Source: Flavobacteriales bacterium
Lineage (GTDB): Bacteria > Bacteroidota > Bacteroidia > JACJYZ01
Reading direction: 5' to 3'
NCBI GenBank assembly: GCA_020435415.1
Contig: JAGQZQ010000010.1
Span: 1-58,986, forward strand
Length of the DNA stretch: 58,986 nt
A model generated the notes under the pieces. The model was not told the origin of the DNA. It ran no database searches and was given only the letters and a program-made list of their open reading frames with translations. Positions 25,747 to 35,178 of the stretch are shown one piece after another (position 1 is the stretch's first letter; every line of letters begins with the position of its first letter). The translations under genes and the position numbers were made by a program.

Positions 25747-27359
25747 TTTGGTACGGGTCCAACATCCCAGATCCATTCGGATTCCCAATTCGCCCTGATG
25801 GTAATTTTTTCCGGGTAATGAATCATGGGCTCAGGCAAACGTTTCACCCTGTATTCTCCACTATCCCACCGACCATTGCCATTCACATCCATGATAAGTT
25901 GCAACTTATATTCTGCCGGAATCACCTTGTCAAATACCACCTTTCCCGAACCGTTTCCCTTCTGCGATCTTATGACTCTGTCCCTGGCATCAACAACCTG
26001 TAATATCCAATCTCCCTTTTGATCCTGAATCGTCAACTGCACGGTCATCTTTCCCAGATCTTCAAGACTACCTCCTGTAAATCTGTACCTCAGGGTATCG
26101 TTTGTGAAACCCATGATGTCCGTGAATGCACCTGGCATGACTTCCAGCAAGTAAGATGTTCCTTCATGCCATGGTGCGGTTACCGCCATGGTATTTGGCT
26201 GTGTCGTATCCTTCTTCACCTCCACCGTCGTCTTTTCCTGAGCATCATTCCACAGGGTGATCAAATCCGGATTCCTGGTTCGGACAGGGTGGCTGCTGGT
26301 TATTGAAAGCACATCCCCGGGCATCGGTTTACCGGTCTGTCCGGCTGACAACTGAAGGGGAGTAAAGCGCTCGGACACGGCGAGGGATGATATGGTACTG
26401 GTTTTTAACTTAACGGTATCGGTTTCCATTCCTTTGGCTGAAACGCTGATTGTAAGGTGCTCCGCATCCATTTCAGGAAGCCAGTATGACAACGTATCCG
26501 TTCCGATCATGCCTGGTATCACCCGCCCCACCGACACTTCTTCATTCATGTTTTGCCAGTTCACATCCGAAACCGGCATATTGAAAATCAACGTGAGGTG
26601 ACCGGCACGCTTCATGGAAGCCTCCAGCAACCTGGGTTTTTCCGGCGGCTCTGTGAACATGCGAAGTGAAACGGAATGATCCGTGGGTAATACCACCGTG
26701 CTATCATAAAACGCGATCCTTTCCGATGGTTGATCAAAAAGGTAATTCCCGTTCCGGTCATCCAATGCGAACAAAATATAATTGCCCTCACGGAGATTGG
26801 ACAGCGTATACGAACCATCTGCGGCGGTACGGGTAAAATATCTGGGCTTTGACTTGTACGGAAGAGAATCCCCGGTGCCGTTATAAAGCATCACAAGCAT
26901 CTGTTCCTGCGCATCGCCTTTGTAGGCATCTTTAAGTGTTCCTTTGAGATTCAATGAATCCAATACATCTCCCGTGGAGAAGACATAGGTAAAAGACGAT
27001 ATGGCATTGCCTTCGGTCATATCCCGGATGGCGTCACCGAAATTGAGGGTATATGTAGTGTTGCTTTCCGGTGCGGAGGGAAAATAAATCCACAGCGACT
27101 TCTTCTTTACCTTCACCTGGGGCATTGTGGCCAGGGCAGGCGAAACAATGAGTTTCTGTTGAAGGTTGTCCAACCGGATAAATTCGTTGAACTCGATCAC
27201 CACGGTGCTCGTGTTAAAACGTGTGGCACCATTCTCCGGCTGAGACCCGACCACCTCGGGAGGGGTTTCATCTTTGTCACCACCCGTGGGCGCCACTACA
27301 TTTGCGCACCCGCATAGCAGACCGATCAACGAAGTGTAATATGCAATTCGGAAAAACAA
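25743..27359 (-). CDS. Ig-like domain lipoprotein (Big_5/SbsA type)
   Basis: 538-residue envelope protein. The N-terminus FFRIAYYTSLIGLLCGC is a short lipoprotein signal with a lipobox ending in C18, followed by PTGGDKDETPPEVVGSQPENG, typical of Bacteroidota Ig-like (Big_5) lipoproteins. An Ig-like domain spans about 30-125 (EFNEFIRLDN, TYTLNFGDAIRD), followed by further beta-rich parts including a carboxypeptidase-regulatory-like segment (DGSYTLSNLREGNYILFALDD). The start is TTG at 27359, immediately after the TGA of the upstream reductase gene in the same frame; no ATG is available. It is co-transcribed with that gene. Confidence 0.85.
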   Translation of the reverse strand: MFFRIAYYTSLIGLLCGCANVVAPTGGDKDETPPEVVGSQPENGATRFNTSTVVIEFNEFIRLDNLQQKLIVSPALATMPQVKVKKKSLWIYFPSAPESNTTYTLNFGDAIRDMTEGNAISSFTYVFSTGDVLDSLNLKGTLKDAYKGDAQEQMLVMLYNGTGDSLPYKSKPRYFTRTAADGSYTLSNLREGNYILFALDDRNGNYLFDQPSERIAFYDSTVVLPTDHSVSLRMFTEPPEKPRLLEASMKRAGHLTLIFNMPVSDVNWQNMNEEVSVGRVIPGMIGTDTLSYWLPEMDAEHLTISVSAKGMETDTVKLKTSTISSLAVSERFTPLQLSAGQTGKPMPGDVLSITSSHPVRTRNPDLITLWNDAQEKTTVEVKKDTTQPNTMAVTAPWHEGTSYLLEVMPGAFTDIMGFTNDTLRYRFTGGSLEDLGKMTVQLTIQDQKGDWILQVVDARDRVIRSQKGNGSGKVVFDKVIPAEYKLQLIMDVNGNGRWDSGEYRVKRLPEPMIHYPEKITIRANWESEWIWDVGPVPK

Positions 27360-27845
27360 TCAATGAAGGGATTGAATCAACGATGCCACCTGTTCCAGGT
27401 AAAGACGGTCGGTATCACTGAAATCGTTCAGTTTATCACTGTCCACATCTATGACCATGATCACATTCCCTGAGTGATCAAAAACGGGAACAACGATCTC
27501 ACTTAGTGACGCCGTACTACAGGCGATGTGACCCGGAAACGCATTCACATCAGGAACAACAAGTGTTCGCTTTTCCTTCCAGGCAGTACCGCAAACACCC
27601 TTACCCTTTCCGATACGCGTGCAGGCAACAGGCCCCTGAAACGGCCCCAGAACCATTACTTCTTTCTCAACGCGATAAACACCAACCCAAAAGAAACCGA
27701 AAGTTTCCTTCAAGGCTGCCATGATATTCGAAAGGTTTGCAACCAGGTCGCTTTCCCCTTCCACCAAAGCCTTCAACTGAGGTAAAAGACTTTGATACTT
27801 TTCTTCACGGGAAGATGTGTGATCGATAATAAGGGATTCTGCCAT
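27360..27845 (-). CDS. msrC: Free methionine-(R)-sulfoxide reductase, GAF domain
   Basis: Reduces free methionine-R-sulfoxide. The start at ATG 27845 gives MAESLIIDHT and 161 residues, the family length; the ATG at 27863 is less likely. It is a single GAF domain with the three redox cysteines C75 (ACTRIGKGKG), C85 (GVCGTAW) and C109 (HIACSTAS), the last being catalytic in characterised enzymes, at spacings 10 and 24 as in that family. EIVVPVFDHSG and MVIDVDSD complete the signature. Its TGA is directly followed by the TTG start of the lipoprotein gene. It is divergent from the subtilase. Confidence 0.88.
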   Translation of the reverse strand: MAESLIIDHTSSREEKYQSLLPQLKALVEGESDLVANLSNIMAALKETFGFFWVGVYRVEKEVMVLGPFQGPVACTRIGKGKGVCGTAWKEKRTLVVPDVNAFPGHIACSTASLSEIVVPVFDHSGNVIMVIDVDSDKLNDFSDTDRLYLEQVASLIQSLH

Positions 27846-27926
27846 ATGACAAAGATGCAACATATTTCAGGAAACAACGGACCTTTATATGGCCCTGAAA
27901 TCATATTATTCAGTAACATTGCAAAT

Positions 27927-29264
27927 ATGAGACCCTTCTTATTGGGACTTTGCATGCTGTCCGTTTTGAGCGGATGGTGTGACCCCTCCGATACGTCTCT
28001 CGTGGAGACCTATGGTTTTGCTTCGTGGCAAAATCAGGTATTGAATATGGAATGCCTGCACAGCAAAGGATTCACTGGCAAGGGTATCACCATTGCACAT
28101 TTTGATGACGGTTTCAACGGTATCGACACCCTGGGTGCATTCGGACATGTTTTTCGCGACAGTTTGCTCAAAGGCACCTGGGACTTTGTGTACAACCGAC
28201 CCATTGAATTTTCAAAAACCGGAACCCATGGCGCCCATACACTATCCGTGATCAGCGCTTACCAGCCGGGCTTTTTTGTAGGAACGGCATATGGTGCCAA
28301 CATACTTCTTGCGCACACGGAGGACAGCAGATCTGAAACACACCAGGAGGAGATCAACTGGAAGAATGCTGTTTACTGGGCGGACTCCATGGGCGCAGAC
28401 ATCATTACCTCTTCCTTGGGCTACGCCATGTTTGATCAGGGAGAAGTTGATTATACCTTATCAATGCTCAACGGCGACACGGCCATCATTACAAAAGCGG
28501 CTGATGAAGCATCATTACGTGGCATACTGGTGGTTGTACCGGCAGGAAACAGCGGCAGGGAAAAGTGGCAGAAGGTTACCTTTCCGGGAGACGCGCACTA
28601 TGCCCTGACGGTAGGAGCTGTAGATTCAATAGGCAAAGTGGCTGATTTTTCAGGAAGGGGGCCGACCACCGACGGCCGCATAAAACCGGATGTAGCCGCT
28701 ATGGGTAGAACTGTTTTCTTCCTTCGCACCAATGGAGAAGTAGCCTATGGAAGCGGCACGTCGTTTTCAACCCCGATGATGGCAGGCCTCGCCGCTTGTC
28801 TGATGGAAGCACATCCGGAAAGAACGAACACCCAGGTCATCTCGGCGATCAGGCAAAGCGCGAACCAATATGATCAGCCCGACAATGACATAGGCTATGG
28901 CATTCCGGATGCGTGTATCGCTGATTCCATTCTCGGTGTAATGGATGATCAGGCGAACGGAAACATTGATTTACGTCCAATTGTCCATGGTACAATCACC
29001 TCCCAAATCTCAGCTACGGAAAGCGGCGTTGAAATGCGGTTTGATAAAAATGTCTGGCGAAAAAACAAAAAACAGAGACCTCGGAAAGTGATCATCACCA
29101 ACCTTCATGAGGAGTTGGTTTACGAGGCACGGAAATTCAAGACCAAAACAAAGGAGAATGAGGTAATCTTCAAAAGTGACTTTACCCTTCAACCAGGCAA
29201 CTATATATTGAAAGTTTATTACCGGGATGGTCCGGCAGGTATCATAAACATGAGGGTAAAGTGA
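27927..29264 (+). CDS. Secreted S8 (subtilisin-like) serine peptidase
   Basis: 445-residue exported protease. ATG 27927 gives a clean signal peptide MRPFLLGLCMLSVLSG; upstream in-frame starts run into msrC. The triad is D60 (TIAHFDDGF), H101 in GTHGAHTLS and S279 in GTSFSTPMMAGL, with the oxyanion Asn in PAGNSG (N208). The His block reads HGA rather than HGT. The last about 85 residues form a beta-rich tail ending GNYILKVYYRDGPAG, similar to type IX secretion C-terminal domains, so the enzyme probably leaves the cell. It ends 4 bases from the convergent permease gene without a terminator. Confidence 0.87.
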   Translation: MRPFLLGLCMLSVLSGWCDPSDTSLVETYGFASWQNQVLNMECLHSKGFTGKGITIAHFDDGFNGIDTLGAFGHVFRDSLLKGTWDFVYNRPIEFSKTGTHGAHTLSVISAYQPGFFVGTAYGANILLAHTEDSRSETHQEEINWKNAVYWADSMGADIITSSLGYAMFDQGEVDYTLSMLNGDTAIITKAADEASLRGILVVVPAGNSGREKWQKVTFPGDAHYALTVGAVDSIGKVADFSGRGPTTDGRIKPDVAAMGRTVFFLRTNGEVAYGSGTSFSTPMMAGLAACLMEAHPERTNTQVISAIRQSANQYDQPDNDIGYGIPDACIADSILGVMDDQANGNIDLRPIVHGTITSQISATESGVEMRFDKNVWRKNKKQRPRKVIITNLHEELVYEARKFKTKTKENEVIFKSDFTLQPGNYILKVYYRDGPAGIINMRVK

Positions 29265-29268
29265 TTCT

Positions 29269-30030
29269 TTACCAATTATAAATGCCCAGGAATTTTCCGG
29301 CAGACACCACCACCACCGCTATCAGAATCCATCGGACAAAAACGGGCCCCCGTTTTACAGCCATCCTTGAAGCAAGCCAGGCCCCGACCATATTTCCTGC
29401 GGCAAGGGTAAGTCCGGATACATATTCTACCTGACCATTGTAGATAAAGACCCCGAGGGCCAACGGTGTATAGATAAGCACGATAAGCACCTTGATCGCA
29501 TTTGCACGAACCAGGTCATAACCTACCCCCAGCACAAGCCCGGCCAGCAAGAATATACCGGTACCTGCCTGAATAAATCCACCATAAAGGCCAATCAGAA
29601 ACATGATGACAATTTGTATCACCGTGGGTTTACCCTTTATTTGATCTGCCTGTCCCTTGATCCATTTCTCGGGTTTGAACAGAATAACAAATAACATGAC
29701 GATGAAAATACCTCCGATAATGCGCTCCAGCATTTGCTCATTAAGATCTACGGCAAACAATGCTCCGATCACAGCACCTGCGATGGAAGGAAGTGCCAGA
29801 ACAAGACCCTGTCTCATATCAAGCACATTTTGTTGGTGAAAACTGCGAACGCCCACCAGACTTTGAAGTAGAATGCCTATCCGGTTAGTCCCGTTTGCCA
29901 ACCGGATATCCATCCCGCCAAAATACATGAGAACAGGCAATGAGAGAAGTGAACCGCTGCCAGCAAGGGTATTGATGAATCCGCATACCACCCCTGCCAA
30001 TGCAATCACAAGGGCGTTCGTCCATTCCAT
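29269..30030 (-). CDS. TSUP family (TauE/SafE) membrane permease
   Basis: Integral inner-membrane protein of about 253 residues with seven to eight hydrophobic helices (ALVIALAGVVCGFINTLAGSG first). GFINTLAGSGSLLSLPVL and the second-half GLYGGFIQAGTGIFLL are the paired motifs of the TSUP family, whose members export sulfite or sulfonates or other small organic anions. The substrate cannot be told. ATG 30030 is preferred over GTG 30033, which overlaps the panC stop. It follows panC with almost no gap, so they share a transcript, though no functional link is evident. Confidence 0.87.
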   Translation of the reverse strand: MEWTNALVIALAGVVCGFINTLAGSGSLLSLPVLMYFGGMDIRLANGTNRIGILLQSLVGVRSFHQQNVLDMRQGLVLALPSIAGAVIGALFAVDLNEQMLERIIGGIFIVMLFVILFKPEKWIKGQADQIKGKPTVIQIVIMFLIGLYGGFIQAGTGIFLLAGLVLGVGYDLVRANAIKVLIVLIYTPLALGVFIYNGQVEYVSGLTLAAGNMVGAWLASRMAVKRGPVFVRWILIAVVVVSAGKFLGIYNW

Positions 30031-30032
30031 CA

Positions 30033-30887
30033 CTATTCTTTCGGGTTTAAGGACACGTTGTCGATCAACCGGACCTTCCCGGCATATGCCGCAATGAATG
30101 CCCTTGGATCGGAGGAGTCATTCCAACTATGAATTGGCTGTAAGGTAACACCATCTGCGAACTCCAGGTATTCGAGCTGAATACCGTGATTCGCAAAATA
30201 TTGGGATGCCGTTGCTTTTAACTCAGCCGGGGTCTTCGTTGCCATTTCGTTCGGCAAGGTATGAAGAAACGCAGGAATGAAGGAAGCATTACGACGGTCT
30301 TCGGGGGTAAGCAAAAGATTTCGTGAACTCATGGCCAACCCATCCTTTTCACGCATCGTAGGCACCGGCCTGATGGTAAGATCCGGGAACCTCAGGGCTG
30401 CCAAGTGTTTTACAACCATCAATTGTTGGTAATCCTTTTCACCGAAATACGCCTGATGAGGTTGAACCAACGAAAAGAATCTTTCAAGGACCATGGCGAC
30501 GCCTGAAAAATGCCCCGGACGAAATTGCCCTTCCATCACCCTATCCAATTTACCGAGGTCAGGAACGACCGGTTTAGGGGCATCCGGAGGATATACTTCA
30601 TCGGGAGCAGGAAGAAATAAAAGGGTGCAACCCGCTTCATCAAGCATCCGAATATCATTTTCAGTGCTTACCGGATATCGATCAAAATCTTTTGGATCGT
30701 TGAACTGGGTTGGATTTACGAAGATGGACGCCACCACCACATCATTTTCTCCCAACGCATGCTTAATCAAAGAGATATGCCCTTTATGCAGCGCACCCAT
30801 GGTTGGAACAAAGCCGATTTTCCTGCCGGCAGTCGAAAAACCTGCAAGTCGCTGACGGAGTGCGTCGGACGAACGAATCACTTCCAT
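30033..30887 (-). CDS. panC: Pantothenate synthetase
   Basis: Joins pantoate and beta-alanine with ATP to form pantothenate, the CoA precursor. The start at ATG 30887 (MEVIRSSDALRQRL) gives 284 residues, the usual family length; ATG 30911 would add 8. The signature PTMGALHKGH is at 28-37, followed by VSIFVNPTQF-type (ASIFVNPTQFND), GQFRPGHFSGV, FGEKDYQQL and MSSRN, the last being the flexible ATP-site loop. It is divergent from the GT5-like gene 31059, a neighbourhood common in this phylum. Confidence 0.94.
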   Translation of the reverse strand: MEVIRSSDALRQRLAGFSTAGRKIGFVPTMGALHKGHISLIKHALGENDVVVASIFVNPTQFNDPKDFDRYPVSTENDIRMLDEAGCTLLFLPAPDEVYPPDAPKPVVPDLGKLDRVMEGQFRPGHFSGVAMVLERFFSLVQPHQAYFGEKDYQQLMVVKHLAALRFPDLTIRPVPTMREKDGLAMSSRNLLLTPEDRRNASFIPAFLHTLPNEMATKTPAELKATASQYFANHGIQLEYLEFADGVTLQPIHSWNDSSDPRAFIAAYAGKVRLIDNVSLNPKE

Positions 30888-30961
30888 GGCCACATTTATC
30901 TTATCTCCCATTGTTACAACGTGTTAACCATGATCAAAAGGGGTTTGAGACGTGAGGGCCA

Positions 30962-30992
30962 TTTGAAAATTGCCATAATTTTACTATCTTTG
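30962..30992 (+). promoter_or_regulatory. Promoter of the GT5-like/DUF4270/glmS operon
   Basis: TTTG at 30962-30965, a 19-base spacer, and TATCTTTG at 30985-30992 match the Bacteroidota -33/-7 consensus exactly. The leader to the ATG at 31059 would be about 60 bases. Confidence 0.62.
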
Positions 30993-31058
30993 CATACCCA
31001 ATTAAGCATCTAATTAGCGCTTAACACACTTCAGCAGAAAAGTAAAAATCCGCTTTTT

Positions 31059-31886
31059 ATGGAAAAAACCAAAGTTCTCTTCGTCTCCCAGGAAATTTTC
31101 CCTTATCTAAAAGAAACCGAAATGAGCAGCGTTGCCCGGCATTTACCGCAAGGCATCCAGGAAAAGAACAAAGATATAAGAACTTTCATGCCACGTTTCG
31201 GATCAATTAATGAACGCAGGCATCAATTGCATGAAGTGATCAGATTGAGTGGAATGAATCTGATCATCGATGAGAGTGACCATCCGCTGATCATCAAGGT
31301 AGCTTCCATTCAGGCAGCCCGTATGCAGGTTTACTTCATCGACAACGAAGATTACTTTCAGCGTAAATACACCGTTGCAGATCAAAACAACAAGTTCTTC
31401 AAGGACAACGATGAAAGAAGTATTTTCTTCTGTCGGGGTGTTCTTGAAACCGTTAAAAAACTGGGATGGGCGCCTGACATCATTCACTGTCACGGTTGGA
31501 TGACAAGCTTTTTGCCGCTGTTTCTGAAGAAGGCATTCAATGAAGATCCATTATTCGCCGAATCAAAGGTGGTCTTTTCCGTTTACAATGACGGATTCAA
31601 AGACAAATTCAATAAGAAGATCGCGGATAAAGCGCAGTTTGACAGCATTTCCAAGAAAGATCTCAAACACCTTTCCGAGCCAACATATACCAACCTGATT
31701 AAAACCGCCGTTGACTATTCCGATGCAGTGATCTTTGGCAGTCCTAAAGTGGACTCTGAGATTGCGTCTTATGTTAAATCATCAGGCACCCCGGCATTGG
31801 AATACCAATCAAAAGATACCTATGTAGATGCATACGATACCTTTTATGATGAGGTGGTTTTGGGGGAGCCGGCTTTAATTAGTTGA
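31059..31886 (+). CDS. Half-length glycogen/starch synthase-like protein (GT5 N-terminal domain only)
   Basis: 275 residues matching only the N-terminal half of glycogen synthase: VLFVSQEIFPYLKETEMS at the start, then IRTFMPRFGSIN, VYFIDNEDYF and DIIHCHGWMTSFLPL. Two departures matter. The KxGG motif that binds ADP-glucose at the N-terminus is replaced by KETEM, and the C-terminal GT-B domain with its nucleotide-sugar site is absent. Glycogen synthesis is therefore doubtful. Stand-alone proteins of this length occur in this phylum next to panC and DUF4270. One base separates its stop from the DUF4270 start. It may be a regulatory or sugar-binding remnant. Confidence 0.72.
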   Translation: MEKTKVLFVSQEIFPYLKETEMSSVARHLPQGIQEKNKDIRTFMPRFGSINERRHQLHEVIRLSGMNLIIDESDHPLIIKVASIQAARMQVYFIDNEDYFQRKYTVADQNNKFFKDNDERSIFFCRGVLETVKKLGWAPDIIHCHGWMTSFLPLFLKKAFNEDPLFAESKVVFSVYNDGFKDKFNKKIADKAQFDSISKKDLKHLSEPTYTNLIKTAVDYSDAVIFGSPKVDSEIASYVKSSGTPALEYQSKDTYVDAYDTFYDEVVLGEPALIS

Positions 31887-31887
31887 A

Positions 31888-33261
31888 ATGAATCCTCACG
31901 GCCCCAATTTTAAAGTGATTTCTGTTTTGCGGAAGGCGTTCTCGTTTTCCGCAAAATTTTTATTCCTGCTTTTTTTAACGGGTTTCTACGCCTGTAACAA
32001 ACCCACCCCTATTGGTCTCGAGGTACAGCCTTCCCAGGATCAGATCGGCGTATACGTATCTGATACCAGCACGGTCATGGCCTACACTTTTCGGAATGAC
32101 TCACTGCGTTCAGACGAGACTTCCCTGGCCTTGCTGGGCAGTTACGTTGATCCTGAATTCGGTAAAGCCGAAGCTTCATTTTACACACAATTAAGGTTGC
32201 CTACCGCAAACGTCGACTTCGGGACGAACCCTGTCCTGGACTCCGTAATCTTCACACTCGGATACAAGGGAACCTATTATGGTGACACCAATGCGGTCCA
32301 GACCGTCGAAATTTATGAAATGACGGAGGCCATGCACCTGGACAGCAACTACTACTCCAATAGCACATTCCAAACTGATCCCACTCCCATTGGCACCGCT
32401 ACGTTAAAGTTCACCCCCAATACCGTGGTTGTGCTGGATACCGATACCGCCGATACCCTTGCACCTCATATCAGGATTGCATTGGATCCGGCATTCGGAC
32501 AGAAGATTCTCGCCGAATCAGGAGGACCAAACCTCGCAGACAACATTGCCTTTCAGGAATTTCTGAAAGGCCTGTACGTAAAAGTAAATAACCCTTCACA
32601 ATCAACAGGTGATGGTTGCATCGGCTATTTCAATATTATCAATGGTGTTTCCGGAATTGACCTGCACTATTCCAATGATGATGCAGATTCCCTTGTATAT
32701 CCCATCACCATCGGATCATTTGCCGCGCGATCTAACCACTTCGAACATGACTACACCGGCACCATCGTAGAACAACATATCAATGGGACAGCCCCGGATA
32801 CAAACCTCCTTTACCTGAGTGCCATGGCAGGCGTAAGTGCCAAAATCGAACTACCTTTTATTGAGAATTGGGCAAACAACCCCAAAAGATCCATCAACAG
32901 AGTGGAGCTTGTCATGACGCTGGATAATGGATCGGACGTGACCTTTCCTGCTCCCTTGAAGGTCCAGCTGGTAGGACTTGACTCTGCCGGAGCATGGACC
33001 ACCCTGGTTGATGATGCTTATAGTTCACAGGTATATCTGGACAGCAGATATTTCGGAGGACCGTTACAGGACGATAACACTTATCATTTTTTGATCACTC
33101 TTCACACAAATCGGATCCTCTCCGGAGAAATAAAAAACAACGGTATGGTGCTTGTGGTTTCTGGTAATGCCATTTCCGGATCTCGGCTCATACTAAACGG
33201 ACCTCAGTCCCCGCTGGCGGGATCCCGAATGAAGTTAAAAGTAACTTATACAGAATTCTGA
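31888..33261 (+). CDS. DUF4270 lipoprotein
   Basis: 457-residue envelope lipoprotein. The n-region is long, then FSAKFLFLLFLTGFYAC supplies the hydrophobic core and lipobox (C36). The mature part has the DUF4270 start IGLEVQPSQDQIGVYVSDTS followed by beta-rich repeats (LLGSYVDPEFGKAEASFYTQ, LDSVIFTLGYKGTYYGD). Function of DUF4270 is not known; a surface or periplasmic beta protein is likely. It is placed between the GT5-like protein and glmS with gaps of 1 and 12 bases, so the three are one operon. Confidence 0.85.
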   Translation: MNPHGPNFKVISVLRKAFSFSAKFLFLLFLTGFYACNKPTPIGLEVQPSQDQIGVYVSDTSTVMAYTFRNDSLRSDETSLALLGSYVDPEFGKAEASFYTQLRLPTANVDFGTNPVLDSVIFTLGYKGTYYGDTNAVQTVEIYEMTEAMHLDSNYYSNSTFQTDPTPIGTATLKFTPNTVVVLDTDTADTLAPHIRIALDPAFGQKILAESGGPNLADNIAFQEFLKGLYVKVNNPSQSTGDGCIGYFNIINGVSGIDLHYSNDDADSLVYPITIGSFAARSNHFEHDYTGTIVEQHINGTAPDTNLLYLSAMAGVSAKIELPFIENWANNPKRSINRVELVMTLDNGSDVTFPAPLKVQLVGLDSAGAWTTLVDDAYSSQVYLDSRYFGGPLQDDNTYHFLITLHTNRILSGEIKNNGMVLVVSGNAISGSRLILNGPQSPLAGSRMKLKVTYTEF

Positions 33262-33273
33262 ATCGGATAAATT

Positions 33274-35112
33274 ATGTGTGGAATTGTTGGATACATTGGA
33301 AATCGCCAGGCCTACCCGATCCTGATGAAAGGGTTGAAACGCCTGGAATACCGGGGCTATGACAGTGCAGGAATTGCACTGCTCGACAATGGCTTCGAAT
33401 TGTTCAAATGTAAGGGTAAGGTGGTGGATCTTGAAAAGGTTACCGAAGGAAGGCACACCGAAGGCACCATTGGCATCGGACACACCCGGTGGGCGACGCA
33501 CGGTGCGCCCAATGACCAGAATGCCCACCCCCATTACAGCCAATCCATGGAGCTGGCCATCATTCACAATGGCATCATTGAAAACTATTCCGCATTAAAA
33601 AAGGAACTCGAGAAAAGAGGGTACGAATTCAGAAGTGAGACGGATACCGAAGTATTGATCAACCTCATCGAAGAAATTCGCAAAAACGAGAAGACCGATC
33701 TGTTTGAAGCAGTGCGTATCGCACTGAACGAAGTCATAGGAGCCTACGCCATTGTGATTCTTTCAAGCCATGACCCGGATCGTTTAATCGTTGCCAAGAA
33801 AGGAAGTCCGCTGGTTATCGGTATCGGAGAAGATGAGTTCTTCGTAGCATCAGATGCGACTCCCATTGTAGAATACACCAAGAACGTCGTGTATCTGGAA
33901 GATAACGAGATTGCCCTGATCGAGAGAGGACGTGACCTGGTGCTGAAGAATATCAAAAACGAGGAAAAGACCCCTTATATCCAGGAGCTCGAACTACAAC
34001 TGGAGATGCTCGAAAAAGGAGGGTATGATCATTTCATGCTCAAGGAAATTTATGAGCAACCCACCTCCATCCGTGACAGCCTGAGAGGACGCGTAAGTGC
34101 CGAACAAGGCATTGTGGCGTTGGGTGGAATCAAGGATTATGAACAAAAGATGGCCAATGCGCCGCGTATCATCATAGTTGCATGTGGTACATCATGGCAC
34201 GCAGGACTGGTCGGCGAATATTTGTTTGAAGACCTCGCACGCATTCCGGTTGAAGTGGAATATGCCTCAGAGTTCAGGTACAGGAACCCCATTATCAATG
34301 AGCACGATATCGTCATCGCTATCTCTCAATCCGGTGAAACCGCAGATACGCTTGCTGCCATTGAAATGGCCAAATCAAAAGGTGCAACGATCATCGGCAT
34401 CTGCAATGTGGTTGGCGCATCAATTCCCAGAGCGACGCATGCCGGCTCTTATACCCATGCTGGACCGGAGATCGGAGTGGCTTCTACCAAGGCATTTACC
34501 GCACAGATCACCGTGCTTACCCTGATGGCCCTTTCGCTTGCACATAAAAAAGGGAGCATACAGGAATCCAAGTTCAGACAGATTCTTCACGAACTGGAAT
34601 TGATCCCTGAAAAGGTGGAAACCATGCTCAAGGCCAATGAACAGGTACAATACATCGCCAATATCTACAAGGATGTTCGCAACTTCCTGTATCTGGGACG
34701 TGGCTACACTTTCCCTGTAGCCCTCGAAGGTGCATTGAAACTGAAAGAGATCTCATACATCCACGCTGAAGGTTATCCGGCAGCCGAGATGAAACATGGC
34801 CCTATCGCCCTTATTGATGAAGAGATGCCTGTGGTGGTGCTTGCTACCAAAAAAGGCAACTATGAAAAGGTGGTAAGCAACATCCAGGAAGTGAAAGCGC
34901 GCAATGGAAAGATCATTGCCGTAGTTACCGAAGGGGATGTCACGGTCAAGGAATTGGCCGATCACGTCATTGAGATACCTGAGACCGAAGAACACCTGGT
35001 TCCCTTGATATCAGTGGTGCCACTACAACTTCTGGCTTATCACATTGCCGTAATGCGTGGCTGTAATGTGGACCAACCCAGAAACCTGGCCAAATCGGTA
35101 ACGGTAGAATAA
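33274..35112 (+). CDS. glmS: Glutamine-fructose-6-phosphate aminotransferase (isomerizing)
   Basis: Makes glucosamine-6-phosphate, the entry to peptidoglycan and lipopolysaccharide amino sugars. It has 612 residues, normal. The N-terminal glutaminase begins CGIVGYIG with C2 as nucleophile, with HTRWATHGAP and HNGIIENY. Two SIS domains follow (about 290-420 and 460-600) with ISQSGETADT, GTSWHAG, KLKEISYIHAEGYPAAEMKHGP and the C-terminal PRNLAKSVTVE carrying the catalytic Lys. It shares a transcript with the DUF4270 gene 12 bases upstream. Confidence 0.97.
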   Translation: MCGIVGYIGNRQAYPILMKGLKRLEYRGYDSAGIALLDNGFELFKCKGKVVDLEKVTEGRHTEGTIGIGHTRWATHGAPNDQNAHPHYSQSMELAIIHNGIIENYSALKKELEKRGYEFRSETDTEVLINLIEEIRKNEKTDLFEAVRIALNEVIGAYAIVILSSHDPDRLIVAKKGSPLVIGIGEDEFFVASDATPIVEYTKNVVYLEDNEIALIERGRDLVLKNIKNEEKTPYIQELELQLEMLEKGGYDHFMLKEIYEQPTSIRDSLRGRVSAEQGIVALGGIKDYEQKMANAPRIIIVACGTSWHAGLVGEYLFEDLARIPVEVEYASEFRYRNPIINEHDIVIAISQSGETADTLAAIEMAKSKGATIIGICNVVGASIPRATHAGSYTHAGPEIGVASTKAFTAQITVLTLMALSLAHKKGSIQESKFRQILHELELIPEKVETMLKANEQVQYIANIYKDVRNFLYLGRGYTFPVALEGALKLKEISYIHAEGYPAAEMKHGPIALIDEEMPVVVLATKKGNYEKVVSNIQEVKARNGKIIAVVTEGDVTVKELADHVIEIPETEEHLVPLISVVPLQLLAYHIAVMRGCNVDQPRNLAKSVTVE

Positions 35113-35178
35113 TCCCTGGCCTTTTCCGTTGAGATTGACAAAAAAGTCCGTACTGGTAAACTTTTGTAATCTTAATAA

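Noticed and set aside
27792-27926. Extended N-terminus for the S8 peptidase from 27792
   Set aside because: It would overlap the divergent reductase start and its residues do not look like a signal peptide, whereas ATG 27927 gives a clean one.
31059-31886. Calling this gene glgA (glycogen synthase)
   Set aside because: The C-terminal GT-B domain is missing and the KxGG motif is KETEM, so the full activity cannot be supported.
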